Under the pieces are notes generated by a model, which was not told the origin of the DNA, searched no databases, and worked only from the letters and a program-made list of their open reading frames with translations. Below are positions 9,379-18,910 of a DNA stretch of 64,000 bases, one piece after another. Origin of the DNA: Hydrogenophaga pseudoflava. Lineage in GTDB: Bacteria; Pseudomonadota; Gammaproteobacteria; Burkholderiales; Burkholderiaceae_C. The stretch's first letter is position 1. Every line of letters starts with the position of its first letter. The stretch is from the NCBI RefSeq assembly GCF_031020795.1, contig NZ_JAVHJP010000006.1, positions 248,001 through 312,000 on the forward strand. The letters are read 5' to 3'. Position numbers and translations under genes: made by a program.

Positions 9379-10119
9379 TCAACGAAGCTGCACCGACCCC
9401 GACACCGTGACCGTCAACAGGCTCTTGCCTGCCTCCACGGGAACGGGTGCGTCAGACGACGCCGCAACGGTCGACTCGGCGCGCATCCGGTACATCGGGC
9501 GCTCCCCTTGGTCGGCCGGGCTGACCGACACCTCTCTCAGCGAGTAGCCCTCAAAGCCGAAGGCCTTGGCCACTTCCCCCGCCTTGGACTTGAAGCGCTC
9601 GATGGCCGAGGCCTGCACCTCGGACTCGAGCTTCTGCTGCGCCTCCCGCGACAGCGAGAACGCCACATTGCCGACCACCATCGGCGTCATCTTGCCGGCG
9701 GTGGTGCTGATACGAACAAAGTCACGTCCTTCCAGCACCAGTTCGGCCGATCCTTGCCAACCGCTGATACGTCCGTTGCTGCCATGGCGCGGATACACGC
9801 CGAAAGATCCGGTTTTCACCTCCAGCTGCTGGGCAGAGGCCTGAGGCTTGGCGATCGCCAGGGCCGCCTCGATGGCCTGGCGCAACTGGCTCTGCACCGC
9901 GGCGGCGTCGCTGCCGTCGCGCGAGGTGGTCAGGGTCATGGTGAGCCAGTCCTGGGTCACTTCACGCTGAGCACTGGCCGATACCACCACCACGTTGAGC
10001 GGAGCGCCCGCCGGCATGGGCTGGGCGGACAGGGTGCTGGTGACCAGCAGACCCGAAAGTGACAGGGCGAACACGCCCGCGCGGCGGCGGGCTGGCGCCA
10101 CCCGTTGATTGTTGGTCAT
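9379..10119 (-). CDS. SIMPL (DUF541) domain periplasmic protein
   Basis: A 246-aa exported protein. After a basic start there is a hydrophobic signal segment (AGVFALSLSGLLVTSTLSAQ) and then a SIMPL/DUF541 domain with VSASAQREVTQDWLTMTL at its beginning. Members are periplasmic or outer-membrane associated and are linked to stress resistance; the molecular role is not settled. It follows a small exported protein with 6 bases between, so the two are probably cotranscribed. Confidence 0.85.
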   Translation of the reverse strand: MTNNQRVAPARRRAGVFALSLSGLLVTSTLSAQPMPAGAPLNVVVVSASAQREVTQDWLTMTLTTSRDGSDAAAVQSQLRQAIEAALAIAKPQASAQQLEVKTGSFGVYPRHGSNGRISGWQGSAELVLEGRDFVRISTTAGKMTPMVVGNVAFSLSREAQQKLESEVQASAIERFKSKAGEVAKAFGFEGYSLREVSVSPADQGERPMYRMRAESTVAASSDAPVPVEAGKSLLTVTVSGSVQLR

Positions 10120-10125
10120 GGGAGA

Positions 10126-10410
10126 TTATTTGTTTTTGGCCGACCGCTCTGGCAGCCCGCGAAGCTGTTCGCGCAGACGCTGCCGTTCCTCGGCAGACAG
10201 CCGGAAGGGCTTGCTGGCGGCGTCGCCCTCGGCCAGCGGCTGTCGCAAGGAGTCGCGCAACCGGGCCCGCCCATCCGGGGATTCGGCAGGCGCCACGGCC
10301 AACGGCTCTGCAGCGACGGGGCGGGCGGGCTGCTCGCGCAACTCCAACGCTGCGGAAAGCAGTGGCGCTCCCAGCAACACCGCGGACACGGAGTATTTGT
10401 GCTTGATCAT
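10126..10410 (-). CDS. Small putative exported protein
   Basis: A 94-aa protein starting MIKHKYSVSAVLLGAPLLSAA, which looks like a short signal peptide or anchor, followed by a Pro/Ala linker and a charged helical C-terminus (LSAEERQRLREQLRGL). I do not recognise a family. The ATG at 10410 is preferred to an upstream one at 10440 because the hydrophobic segment follows it directly. It precedes the SIMPL gene and diverges from ompR; a joint envelope role is an inference. Confidence 0.6.
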   Translation of the reverse strand: MIKHKYSVSAVLLGAPLLSAALELREQPARPVAAEPLAVAPAESPDGRARLRDSLRQPLAEGDAASKPFRLSAEERQRLREQLRGLPERSAKNK

Positions 10411-10578
10411 GGATCTGGCTGAACTGAAGGATGGGGGCATTCTGAGCGGGCACCTGGTAACGGTGTGCGGGGGGCGGGCAACAGATGTAACAGCCTGTCA
10501 AAAAACCAAAAAACAAGCCCTGACAAGCACTTGGCGCTGCCACAATCGCCTTTGTTACATTTACCGGGAGTTGCTTCC

Positions 10579-11310
10579 ATGCCACAAAACACCGCCCGCC
10601 CGAACAAGATCCTGGTGGTCGATGACGATGTCCGCATCCGCGACCTGCTGCGCCGTTACCTGATGCAGGAGGGCTTCGAGGTCATGCTGGCCGAAGACGG
10701 CAAGGCGCTGAACCGAGTGTTGCAGCGCGAAGCTGTGGATCTGATCGTGCTCGACCTCATGATGCCTGGCGAAGACGGTCTGTCGATCTGCCGGCGGCTG
10801 CGCGCCAACGGTGACCGCACGCCGATCATCATGCTCACGGCGAAAAGCGAGGACGTGGATCGCATTGTCGGCCTGGAGGTGGGCGCGGACGATTATCTAG
10901 GGAAGCCGTTCAATCCCCGCGAGTTGCTGGCCCGCGTGCACGCCGTGCTGCGGCGCCGCCCCCCGGCCGAAGTGCCGGGTGCCCCCTCCCAGGACGCCGA
11001 GGTGGTCAACTTCGGCCCCTTCGAGTTCGACCTGAGCCTGCGCACTCTGCGCAAGGACGGAGCCGATCTGCCGCTGACCACCGGCGAATTCGCCATGCTC
11101 AAGGCCCTGGTGCGCCATCCACGCCAGCCGCTGTCCCGTGAGAAGCTTGCCCAGCTGGCCCGCGGCCGGGAATTCGAGCCGTTCGATCGCAGTCTGGACG
11201 TGCAGGTCTCCCGCCTGCGCAAGCTGATCGAAGAGGACGCAGCTTCGCCGCGCTACCTGCAGACAGTGTGGGGCGTGGGTTATGTGTTCGTGCCGGACGG
11301 CAACGCCTGA
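10579..11310 (+). CDS. ompR: OmpR-family response regulator
   Basis: A 243-aa two-component regulator with a receiver domain (LVVDDDVRIRDLLRRYL, phosphoacceptor Asp in LIVLDLMMPGEDG, Lys in YLGKPFNPREL) and a C-terminal winged helix (LSREKLAQLARGREFEPFDRSLDVQVSRLRK is split by the usual wing). The start at 10579 has GGGAG 8 bases upstream. It overlaps the kinase gene by one base (TGATG). Sequence and kinase partner fit OmpR, the osmotic and envelope regulator. Confidence 0.9.
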   Translation: MPQNTARPNKILVVDDDVRIRDLLRRYLMQEGFEVMLAEDGKALNRVLQREAVDLIVLDLMMPGEDGLSICRRLRANGDRTPIIMLTAKSEDVDRIVGLEVGADDYLGKPFNPRELLARVHAVLRRRPPAEVPGAPSQDAEVVNFGPFEFDLSLRTLRKDGADLPLTTGEFAMLKALVRHPRQPLSREKLAQLARGREFEPFDRSLDVQVSRLRKLIEEDAASPRYLQTVWGVGYVFVPDGNA

Positions 11311-12719
11311 TGATCGACGAGTCGCGGGTCCCCACCTTCGAAACCGAGCCGGCGGCGCTGGAAACGGCTTCCGCGCCGCTGGAGAGCAAACCCACGCGCG
11401 AGGTGAGCCTGTTCTGGCGCACCTTTTTTTTGCTGTCCCTGCTGCTGGTGGGCTGCATCGTCGCTTGGCTTCAGACGTTCCGGGCGCTGGAATACGAGCC
11501 GCGCACCTTGCAGAGTGCGCAGCAGCTGGCCTCTTTGGTGAACCTGAGCCGCGCCGCCCTGGTGCACTCCGACTCCATCGCCCGGGTCTCTCTGGTCAAG
11601 ACCATGGCCGACGAAGAGAAGGTCCGGATCGCGCCGCGTGAGCCAGGAGACAAATTCCGCCTCTACGACACGGATTCGCTCAGCAGGACGGTGAGTGCCC
11701 AGCTCAGCGCACGGCTCGGTCCGGACACTGTGGTCGCACGCGAAGTCAACGGCACCCCGGGACTGTGGATCGGTTTTTCCATCGATGAGGACCCGTACTG
11801 GCTGCAGACCGACCCGTCGCGGGTGGAGCTGGTGACGGGCAAGACCTGGTTGATCTGGCTGGCCACCGCCGCCGTGCTGTCGCTCATGGGAGCTGCGCTC
11901 ATCGCACGCCTGATCAACCGCCCGCTGCAGAAGCTGTCGTTTGCCGCCAGCCGCGTGCGCGACGGCGATTTCAACTCCAGCCGCCTCAACGAGGCCGTGG
12001 CAACGAGTGAAATCCGGCAGGTGAACATCGGGTTCAACCAGATGGCGCAGCGACTGTCCAAGATCGAACAGGACCGTGCACTGATGCTGGCGGGCATTTC
12101 ACACGACCTGCGCACACCACTCGCCCGGCTGCGCCTGGAGACGGAGATGAGCGTGGCCGATGCCGAGGCGCGGGAGCACATGTCGGCCGACATCGAGCAG
12201 GTCAATGCCATCATCGACAAGTTCCTCGACTACGCCCGCCCGGACCACATGGAAACCCAGCGGGTGAGCCTGAACGAGGTCATCGAAGCCGCGGTGTTTG
12301 CGCTGGGCAACCAGCCGGACGTGGCGGTGAAGACCAGCATTCCCCCCGACACCTGGGTGATGGGCGACGCGGTTGAACTCAACCGCGTTTTCTCCAACCT
12401 GTTGCAGAACGCCGTGCGCTACGGCCGCAATCAGACCACCGGCGTGGCGGAGATCGACATCGGGGCCAAGACCAAGGACCAATGGGTACTGGTCAAGCTG
12501 CGGGACCATGGTCCAGGCGTGAATCCCGAGATGCTCAGCCAGCTCACACAGCCGTTCTTCCGGGGAGATGCCTCCCGCAGCGCCGCCACCGGCACCGGCC
12601 TGGGACTGGCCATCGTCGAGCGCGCCATCGCCCGCATGGGGGGGCGCTTTGCGCTGGCCAACAGCAGTTCGGGCGGGCTCGCCGCCCACATCAAACTGCC
12701 GGTCGGCAAGACCGCCTGA
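11310..12719 (+). CDS. envZ: EnvZ-family sensor histidine kinase
   Basis: A 469-aa inner-membrane kinase paired with OmpR. It has a cytoplasmic N-terminus of about 35 residues, TM1 (FFLLSLLLVGCIVAWL), a periplasmic sensor domain, TM2 (IWLATAAVLSLMGAALIARL), a HAMP linker, the H-box GISHDLRTPLARLR, and ATP-binding motifs (NLLQNAVRYG, DHGPGV, GTGLGLAIVERA). The H-box is the EnvZ type. The start overlaps the ompR stop, giving translational coupling. Confidence 0.9.
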   Translation: MIDESRVPTFETEPAALETASAPLESKPTREVSLFWRTFFLLSLLLVGCIVAWLQTFRALEYEPRTLQSAQQLASLVNLSRAALVHSDSIARVSLVKTMADEEKVRIAPREPGDKFRLYDTDSLSRTVSAQLSARLGPDTVVAREVNGTPGLWIGFSIDEDPYWLQTDPSRVELVTGKTWLIWLATAAVLSLMGAALIARLINRPLQKLSFAASRVRDGDFNSSRLNEAVATSEIRQVNIGFNQMAQRLSKIEQDRALMLAGISHDLRTPLARLRLETEMSVADAEAREHMSADIEQVNAIIDKFLDYARPDHMETQRVSLNEVIEAAVFALGNQPDVAVKTSIPPDTWVMGDAVELNRVFSNLLQNAVRYGRNQTTGVAEIDIGAKTKDQWVLVKLRDHGPGVNPEMLSQLTQPFFRGDASRSAATGTGLGLAIVERAIARMGGRFALANSSSGGLAAHIKLPVGKTA

Positions 12720-12731
12720 TTCGTCCCGCGC

Positions 12732-13241
12732 TCAGCCCGGTCGGCGCACCAGCAGGGCCACGGCCCGGGCCTCGATTGACAGCCCCTGGCCGACCGGGCC
12801 CAGCTTCTCCGCGGTCTTGGCCTTCACATTGACAGCGTCCGAGGGCAGGCCCAGCGCCTGCGCAATGCGCGCGCACATCGCCGGAATGTGCGGGCCCAGC
12901 CTGGGTGCCTGCGCCACCACCGTGCTGTCCACGTTGCTGATGTCGAAACCCGCCTCGCGCACCCGCCGCGCCACCTCTTTCAGCAGCACCAGCGAATCCG
13001 AGCCTTTGAAGCGCGGATCGGTGTCCGGGAAGTGCCGCCCGATGTCGCCAAGGGCCGCAGCACCCAGCAAGGCATCGGTGATGGCATGCAGCAGCACATC
13101 GGCGTCCGAATGGCCCAGCAGCCCGGTCGTGTGGGGAATGGTGACACCGCCGATGATGAGCGGGCGGCCCGGCACCAGGGCGTGGACGTCCCAGCCCTCA
13201 CCGACTCGAAAGGGAATGGACGGAGTGGCGGCAGTGCTCAT
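12732..13241 (-). CDS. ispF: 2-C-methyl-D-erythritol 2,4-cyclodiphosphate synthase
   Basis: IspF forms the cyclodiphosphate in the MEP isoprenoid pathway. The 169-aa protein has the zinc-binding DVHAL motif, [35 protein letters not shown] and a C-terminal [12 protein letters not shown]. Its ATG overlaps the end of ispD by 4 bases (ATGA), so IspD and IspF are made from one message, as in many proteobacteria. It converges with envZ. Confidence 0.97.
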   Translation of the reverse strand: MSTAATPSIPFRVGEGWDVHALVPGRPLIIGGVTIPHTTGLLGHSDADVLLHAITDALLGAAALGDIGRHFPDTDPRFKGSDSLVLLKEVARRVREAGFDISNVDSTVVAQAPRLGPHIPAMCARIAQALGLPSDAVNVKAKTAEKLGPVGQGLSIEARAVALLVRRPG

Positions 13242-13951
13242 GTTCGGCTCGAAAGAATGGCTTCGGCAAGGGCGAAGTCTTCGGGGTAGGTGACTTTGAA
13301 ATTCTGTGCGCTGCCCGCCACCAGCAGCGGCCGGTGGCCTGCCATTTCCATAGCGCTGGCCTCGTCGGTCACACCGGCAAAACCGCTGTCGGCCTGCGCC
13401 GCAAGCGCGCTGCGGAGCAGGCCCAGCCGGAACATCTGGGGAGTCTGGGCCAGCCATTTGTCCGAGCGGTCCACGGTCGCGGCCACCCGCCCCTCGCGTC
13501 CGGTCTTGAGCGTGTCGGGCAGCTTGAGTGCCAGCAGACCGCCCACCGGGTCGTCCTGGCAAGCGTCGATCAGCGCATCGATCTGGCGGGGGGTGATCAG
13601 GCAGCGCGCAGCGTCGTGCACCAGCACCCAGTCGGCGTCGGCGGCGCCCCGGTCCCGCAAGGCGTCCAGACCATTGAACACACTGTGCGCACGGGTCGCA
13701 CCGCCGCAGCGCGCGAGCAGCAGGTCCGGGTGATCGACGCTCAGGAAGCGGTCCTCGGGCGCCACCACCAGCACCGTCTGAGCGACGCGGGGCGTGGCGC
13801 TGAACGCGGCCAGGGTGTGCAGCACCATGGGCAGGCCCGCCACGGGCTGGTACTGCTTGGGGCCGGCGGTGCCGGCACGCGAACCGGTGCCCGCGCAAGG
13901 CAGCAGGGCGTGGCAGCGCACAGCAGGGGGATTGGGTGAGGTGGGGTTCAT
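13238..13951 (-). CDS. ispD: 2-C-methyl-D-erythritol 4-phosphate cytidylyltransferase
   Basis: IspD joins MEP to CTP in isoprenoid precursor synthesis. The 237-aa protein has the nucleotide-binding N-terminus [20 protein letters not shown], then [20 protein letters not shown] and [11 protein letters not shown]. It heads the ispDF unit and diverges from mfd across 81 bases. Confidence 0.96.
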   Translation of the reverse strand: MNPTSPNPPAVRCHALLPCAGTGSRAGTAGPKQYQPVAGLPMVLHTLAAFSATPRVAQTVLVVAPEDRFLSVDHPDLLLARCGGATRAHSVFNGLDALRDRGAADADWVLVHDAARCLITPRQIDALIDACQDDPVGGLLALKLPDTLKTGREGRVAATVDRSDKWLAQTPQMFRLGLLRSALAAQADSGFAGVTDEASAMEMAGHRPLLVAGSAQNFKVTYPEDFALAEAILSSRT

Positions 13952-14032
13952 GTCGCGAGGGGCATTCTAGAATCCCTGTCTTCACCCCCCTGTCTCGGCG
14001 ACCGGGGGGTTTTCGTCATTCGCGACCGCCCC

Positions 14033-17000
14033 ATGGACCTGCCCAAGCTCAAACCCGGCCAACGTTTCCACCTGCCCCGCCCCGCCGGCGCGGCCGACGC
14101 ACTGCTGCTTGCGCAACTCGCAGCGCGGGAGAAAGCCGCCGGGCGGCCCGTGGCCATCGTCACCGCCGACGCCACCGACGCGCAGCGGCTGATGGACGAG
14201 ATGGCGTTCTTCGCACCGGAACTGCGCTGCGCACTCTTCCCCGACTGGGAAACCCTGCCCTACGACAGCTTCTCGCCGCACCAGGACCTGATCAGCGAGC
14301 GCCTGGCCACGCTGTGGCGCATCCAGCAGCGCGACAAGGACACCGGCGCCGACATCGTGCTGGTGCCGGCCACCACCGCGCTCTACCGGCTGGCGCCGCC
14401 GTCCTTCCTGGCGGGCTACACCTTCCAGTTCAAGGTCAAGCAGAAGCTGGACGAGGCCAAACTGAAAGGCCAGCTCACGCTGGCGGGCTACAACCATGTC
14501 ACCCAGGTCGTCAGTCCCGGCGAATACGCGGTGCGCGGCGGCCTGATCGACCTCTTCCCCATGGGGTCCCAGGTGCCCTACCGGGTCGATCTGTTCGACG
14601 ACGAGATCGACAGCATCCGCACTTTTGACCCCGACAGCCAGCGCAGTCTCTACCCCGTGCCCGAGGTGCGCCTGCTGCCCGGCCGCGAATTCCCCATGGA
14701 CGAGCCGGCGCGGGCGCGCTTCCGAAGCCGCTGGCGCGAACTGCTCGAGGGCGACCCGACCAAGAGCCGCATCTACAAAGACATGGGCAACGGCGTCGCC
14801 ACCGCCGGCATCGAGTACTACCTGCCGCTGTTCTTCGAAGAGACAGCCACCGTGTTCGACTACCTGGGCGAGCAGGCCACCGTCGTGCTACACGGCGATC
14901 TGGAACCAGCCTTCCAGCGCTTCTGGCAGGACACACAGGACCGCTACCGCCTGGTCAAGGGCGACCCCGACCGTCCCGCCCTGCCCCCAGAGAGTCTGTT
15001 CCTGTCGATGGAGCAGTTCTACGCCCAGGCCAACGCCCACGCCCAGCTCGCCATCCGGCCCGCGGTGGAGGACATCGCCGACAACGCCTTTGCCCAGAAG
15101 CTGGGCAATCTGGCGGCGGTGCGCGGCGCAGAAGACCCGTTGTCGCGCCTGCAGGGCCACATCCGCAACACCGCCCACCGGGTGCTGCTGCTGGCCGAGA
15201 GCGACGGCCGGCGCGAGAGCCTGCTGGACTTCCTGCGCGCCAGCGGCCTGAATCCGCCCGCCTTTGATTCGCTGGCCGAGTTCCAGGCCAGCGACGAGAA
15301 GGTGGGAATCGCCACCGCGGGCCTCACCATCGGCTTTTCCTGGCTGGAAGAGAGCCTGGACTTCGTCACCGAGACCGAGCTGTTCGCCGCCGGACCGACC
15401 ACGCGCCGGCGCAAGAAGCAGGAACAGGTCAGCGACGTCGACGCGCTGATCAAGGACCTGTCCGAACTGAACGTGGGCGACCCGGTGGTGCACAGCGCGC
15501 ACGGCATCGGCCGCTACCGTGGGCTGGTCAACCTGGACATGGGCGACAAGAACCCCGACGGCACGCCCGCGCTGCAGGAGTTCCTGCACCTGGAATACGC
15601 CGACAAGGCCGTGCTCTATGTGCCAGTGAGCCAGCTCAGCCTGATCGGCCGCTATACCGGGGTGAGCGCGGACGAGGCGCCGCTGCACAAGCTGGGCAGC
15701 GGCCAGTGGGAGAAAGCCAAGCGCAAGGCCGCCGAACAGGTGCGCGACGCCGCCGCCGAGCTGCTGAACATCTACGCCCGGCGCGCCGCGCGCCAGGGCC
15801 ACGCTTTCCGCTTCAGCGCGCAGGACTACGAGGTCTTCGCCAACGACTTCGGCTTTGAGGAAACCGCCGACCAGAAGGCCGCGATCCACGCGGTCATCCA
15901 GGACATGATCAGCCCGCAGCCCATGGACCGCCTGGTCTGTGGCGACGTGGGTTTCGGCAAGACCGAGGTCGCGCTGCGCGCCGCCTTTGTGGCCGTCACC
16001 GGCGGCAAGCAGGTGGCGTTTCTGGCGCCCACCACGCTGCTGGCCGAACAGCACTATCAAACGCTGAGTGACCGCTTCGCCAAGTGGCCGGTGAAGGTGG
16101 CGGAGATGAGCCGCTTCCGCTCGCAGAAGGAGATCACCGCCGCGATGAAGGGCATCAGCGACGGCAGCGTGGACATCGTGGTCGGCACGCACAAGCTGCT
16201 GTCGGAAAAGACCCAGTTCAAGAACCTGGGCCTGCTCATCATCGACGAGGAACACCGCTTCGGCGTGCGCCACAAGGAGGCGATGAAGCAGCTGCGCGCC
16301 GAAGTGGACGTGCTCACACTGACGGCGACACCGATCCCGCGCACGCTGGGCATGGCGCTTGAAGGCCTGCGCGACCTGTCGGTCATCGCGACCGCGCCCC
16401 AGCGCCGCCTGGCGATCAAGACCTTCGTGCGCAACGAGGGCACAGGCGTGATCCGCGAAGCCGTGCTGCGCGAATTGAAGCGCGGCGGCCAGGTCTACTT
16501 TCTGCACAACGAGGTCGAGACCATCGAGAACCGCAAGCAGAAGCTCGAAGAGATCCTGCCCGAGGCGCGCATCGCCATCGCCCACGGCCAGATGCCCGAG
16601 CGCGAGCTGGAGCGCGTGATGCGCGACTTCGTGGCGCAGCGCTACAACCTGCTGTTGTGCTCGACCATCATCGAAACCGGCATCGACGTGCCCACGGCCA
16701 ACACCATCGTCATGAGCCGCGCCGACAAGTTCGGCCTGGCCCAGCTGCACCAGCTGCGCGGCCGCGTGGGACGCAGCCACCACCAGGCCTACGCCTACCT
16801 GCTGGTGCCCGAGATCGAGGGCCTGACCAAGCAGGCCGCCCAGCGGCTGGACGCCATCCAGCAGATGGAGGAACTGGGCTCCGGCTTCTACCTCGCCATG
16901 CACGATCTGGAGATCCGCGGCGCCGGCGAGGTGCTGGGCGAGAACCAGAGCGGCAACATGCTCGAAGTCGGCTTCCAGCTCTACAACGAGATGCTGAGCG

Positions 17001-17524
17001 AGGCGGTCAAGGCACTCAAGGCGGGCCGCGAGCCCGATCTGCTGAGCCCGCTGAGCGTCACCACCGACATCAACCTGCACGCCCCGGCCCTGCTGCCCAA
17101 CGACTACTGCGGCGACGTGCACCTGCGCCTGTCGTTCTACAAGAAGCTGGCGACCGCCAAGACGGCCGACCAGGTCGACGGCCTGCTGGAGGAAATCGTG
17201 GACCGCTTCGGCAAGCTGCCGCCGCAGACCCAGACCCTGATCGACGTGCACCGCCTGCGCGTGCTCTCGCAGCCCTACGGCGTGGTCAAGGTGGATGCGG
17301 CGCCGGGTGTGATCAACATCACCTTCCGCGCGAACCCGCCGATCGAGCCAATGAAAATCATCGAGCTGATCCAGAAGAACCGGCACATCAAGCTGGCGGG
17401 CAACGAGAAGCTGCGCATCGAACGCGCCCTGCCCGAGGTGAAAGACCGGGTGCAGATGGTGCGCGACGTGCTGCGCTCGCTGGGCCAGCCGCTGAAGACG
17501 GAAGCCACCGCCGGCGCTGCTTGA
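14033..17524 (+). CDS. mfd: Transcription-repair coupling factor
   Basis: Mfd is the DNA translocase that removes stalled RNA polymerase from lesions and recruits UvrA. The 1163-aa protein has the UvrB-like N-terminal module (FFAPELRCALFPDWETLPYD is split across its strands), the RNA-polymerase-interacting CarD-like domain around residues 480-550 (VGDPVVHSAHGIGRYRG), Walker A GDVGFGKTE near residue 640, a DEEH box near 736, the second helicase lobe (HGQMPERELERVM, QLRGRVGRS) and a C-terminal TRCF domain. Full length. Its stop is embedded in an FNR-type site. Confidence 0.97.
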   Translation: MDLPKLKPGQRFHLPRPAGAADALLLAQLAAREKAAGRPVAIVTADATDAQRLMDEMAFFAPELRCALFPDWETLPYDSFSPHQDLISERLATLWRIQQRDKDTGADIVLVPATTALYRLAPPSFLAGYTFQFKVKQKLDEAKLKGQLTLAGYNHVTQVVSPGEYAVRGGLIDLFPMGSQVPYRVDLFDDEIDSIRTFDPDSQRSLYPVPEVRLLPGREFPMDEPARARFRSRWRELLEGDPTKSRIYKDMGNGVATAGIEYYLPLFFEETATVFDYLGEQATVVLHGDLEPAFQRFWQDTQDRYRLVKGDPDRPALPPESLFLSMEQFYAQANAHAQLAIRPAVEDIADNAFAQKLGNLAAVRGAEDPLSRLQGHIRNTAHRVLLLAESDGRRESLLDFLRASGLNPPAFDSLAEFQASDEKVGIATAGLTIGFSWLEESLDFVTETELFAAGPTTRRRKKQEQVSDVDALIKDLSELNVGDPVVHSAHGIGRYRGLVNLDMGDKNPDGTPALQEFLHLEYADKAVLYVPVSQLSLIGRYTGVSADEAPLHKLGSGQWEKAKRKAAEQVRDAAAELLNIYARRAARQGHAFRFSAQDYEVFANDFGFEETADQKAAIHAVIQDMISPQPMDRLVCGDVGFGKTEVALRAAFVAVTGGKQVAFLAPTTLLAEQHYQTLSDRFAKWPVKVAEMSRFRSQKEITAAMKGISDGSVDIVVGTHKLLSEKTQFKNLGLLIIDEEHRFGVRHKEAMKQLRAEVDVLTLTATPIPRTLGMALEGLRDLSVIATAPQRRLAIKTFVRNEGTGVIREAVLRELKRGGQVYFLHNEVETIENRKQKLEEILPEARIAIAHGQMPERELERVMRDFVAQRYNLLLCSTIIETGIDVPTANTIVMSRADKFGLAQLHQLRGRVGRSHHQAYAYLLVPEIEGLTKQAAQRLDAIQQMEELGSGFYLAMHDLEIRGAGEVLGENQSGNMLEVGFQLYNEMLSEAVKALKAGREPDLLSPLSVTTDINLHAPALLPNDYCGDVHLRLSFYKKLATAKTADQVDGLLEEIVDRFGKLPPQTQTLIDVHRLRVLSQPYGVVKVDAAPGVINITFRANPPIEPMKIIELIQKNRHIKLAGNEKLRIERALPEVKDRVQMVRDVLRSLGQPLKTEATAGAA

Positions 17525-17534
17525 TCTGCATCAA
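17521..17534. promoter_or_regulatory. FNR/ANR-type binding site
   Basis: TTGATCTGCATCAA is a perfect match to the FNR/ANR consensus TTGAT-N4-ATCAA. It overlaps the mfd stop codon and lies about 105 bases before the DUF4405 gene, a fitting distance for oxygen-controlled activation. No clear -10 is visible at the expected spacing. Confidence 0.6.
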
Positions 17535-17639
17535 AAACAGGAGCAACAAAGGCACGCGTTCACCAGCCGTTCACACAGCGGCGACCAGACTTCAACACAG
17601 GAGCTCCAGCATCGGGGCTTTCAATTTGAAGGAACAACA

Positions 17640-18146
17640 ATGAACCTGTCCGCCCAACGCCCCTGGATCACACCCGTCGTCATGGGTGCCTTTCTGCTGT
17701 CCGCCGTCACCGGCGTGTTGATGTTTTTCCATCTCGATTCGGGCCTGAACAAGACCGCGCACGAGTGGCTGAGCTGGGCCATGGTGATCGGTGTCGGCCT
17801 GCACGTGCTGCTGAACATGCCGGCGTTCAAGCGCTACCTGAAACAGACCACCGGTCGGGTGGTGATCGGAGCGTTTACGGTGGTTCTGGCGCTCAGTTTC
17901 ATCCCGGCCGGTGGCAGCAGCGGCAGCGAACCCGGCTTTGCGCCGCCCGTGCGTGCGCTGGCCAAGGCCCCCATCACCGTGCTCGCCCAGGTGGCCGGCA
18001 CGAGCACCGAGGACGTGAAAGCCCAGCTGCAGGCCCAGGGCCTGACCGTGACCAGTGATCAGCAGTCGGTGGCCGATCTGGTGGGGCCGGACCTGCGCAA
18101 GCAGATCGGCACGATCTCCAAGGTGCTGCCGGCGGCCAAGTCCTGA
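17640..18146 (+). CDS. DUF4405 domain membrane protein
   Basis: A 168-aa protein with three hydrophobic segments: residues 10-30 (VVMGAFLLSAVTGVLMFF), about 43-62 (HEWLSWAMVIGVGLHVLLNM, with two His that could coordinate heme) and about 75-92. The HEWLSW..HVLLN pattern is that of DUF4405, a family related to small membrane cytochromes. The soluble C-terminus contains a DUF4405-unrelated helix-rich tail. AAGGA precedes the ATG. The FNR-type site upstream suggests expression at low oxygen; function is not known. Confidence 0.78.
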   Translation: MNLSAQRPWITPVVMGAFLLSAVTGVLMFFHLDSGLNKTAHEWLSWAMVIGVGLHVLLNMPAFKRYLKQTTGRVVIGAFTVVLALSFIPAGGSSGSEPGFAPPVRALAKAPITVLAQVAGTSTEDVKAQLQAQGLTVTSDQQSVADLVGPDLRKQIGTISKVLPAAKS

Positions 18147-18181
18147 CCGGGGCGTCATCCGGCTCCCGCGATAATTCCGGG

Positions 18182-18898
18182 ATGACCTCTTCCACCGAAT
18201 TCGCCCCCGGCCTGACCGTGCAGGGCGTCACGCCGCCCCTGAACCTGCGCGACTTCAAGCTGATCGCGTTCGACATGGACTCCACGCTGATCAACATCGA
18301 ATGCGTGGACGAGATCGCCGACGCCGCCGGCCGGAAGGCAGAGGTGGCAGCCATCACCGAAGCCGCCATGCGCGGCGAGATCACCGACTACAAGGACAGC
18401 CTGCGCCGCCGGGTTGCCCTGCTCAAGGGCGTGACCGAGGAACACCTCGCGCATGTCTACCGCGCGCGCCTGCGCCTGAACCCCGGCGCGGCCGAGCTGG
18501 TGCTGGCCTGCAAGGCGGCGGGGCTCAAGGTGCTGCTCGTCAGCGGCGGCTTCACCTACTTCGCCGAACGCCTGCGCGACCGGCTGGCGCTGGACTTCGC
18601 GCGCAGCAACCAGCTGGAGATCGTCGACGGCCAGCTCACCGGCCGCCTGCTGGACCAGAGCTGGGGCGACATCTGCGACGGTGCGATGAAGAAGGAGACC
18701 CTGCTGCGCACCTGCAGCCTGATCGGCTGCTCCCCGGCACAGGCGATCGCCATGGGCGACGGCGCCAACGACCTGGAGATGATGGGCGTGGCCGGTCTGT
18801 CGGTGGCCTACCGCGCCAAGCCCAAGGTGCGCGCCCAGGCCAAGGTCGCCATCGACATGGGCGGGCTGGACCGCCTGCTCGAACTGTTCCAGCCCTGA
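18182..18898 (+). CDS. serB: Phosphoserine phosphatase
   Basis: SerB dephosphorylates O-phosphoserine to L-serine in the last step of serine synthesis. The 238-aa HAD enzyme has motif I DMDSTL(I)NIECVDE, motif II LVSGGFTYF, a motif III lysine, and motif IV MGDGANDLEMM. The N-terminal ACT domain of the E. coli enzyme is absent, as in many betaproteobacteria. It converges with the trpB2-type gene, 12 bases apart. Confidence 0.94.
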   Translation: MTSSTEFAPGLTVQGVTPPLNLRDFKLIAFDMDSTLINIECVDEIADAAGRKAEVAAITEAAMRGEITDYKDSLRRRVALLKGVTEEHLAHVYRARLRLNPGAAELVLACKAAGLKVLLVSGGFTYFAERLRDRLALDFARSNQLEIVDGQLTGRLLDQSWGDICDGAMKKETLLRTCSLIGCSPAQAIAMGDGANDLEMMGVAGLSVAYRAKPKVRAQAKVAIDMGGLDRLLELFQP

Positions 18899-18910
18899 CC
18901 CTACCGGAAC

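Noticed and set aside
14888..17386. An 832-codon antisense open frame inside mfd
   Set aside because: mfd is complete and clearly coding on the plus strand; the antisense frame is low-complexity (Val/Leu/Gln/His) without recognisable motifs.
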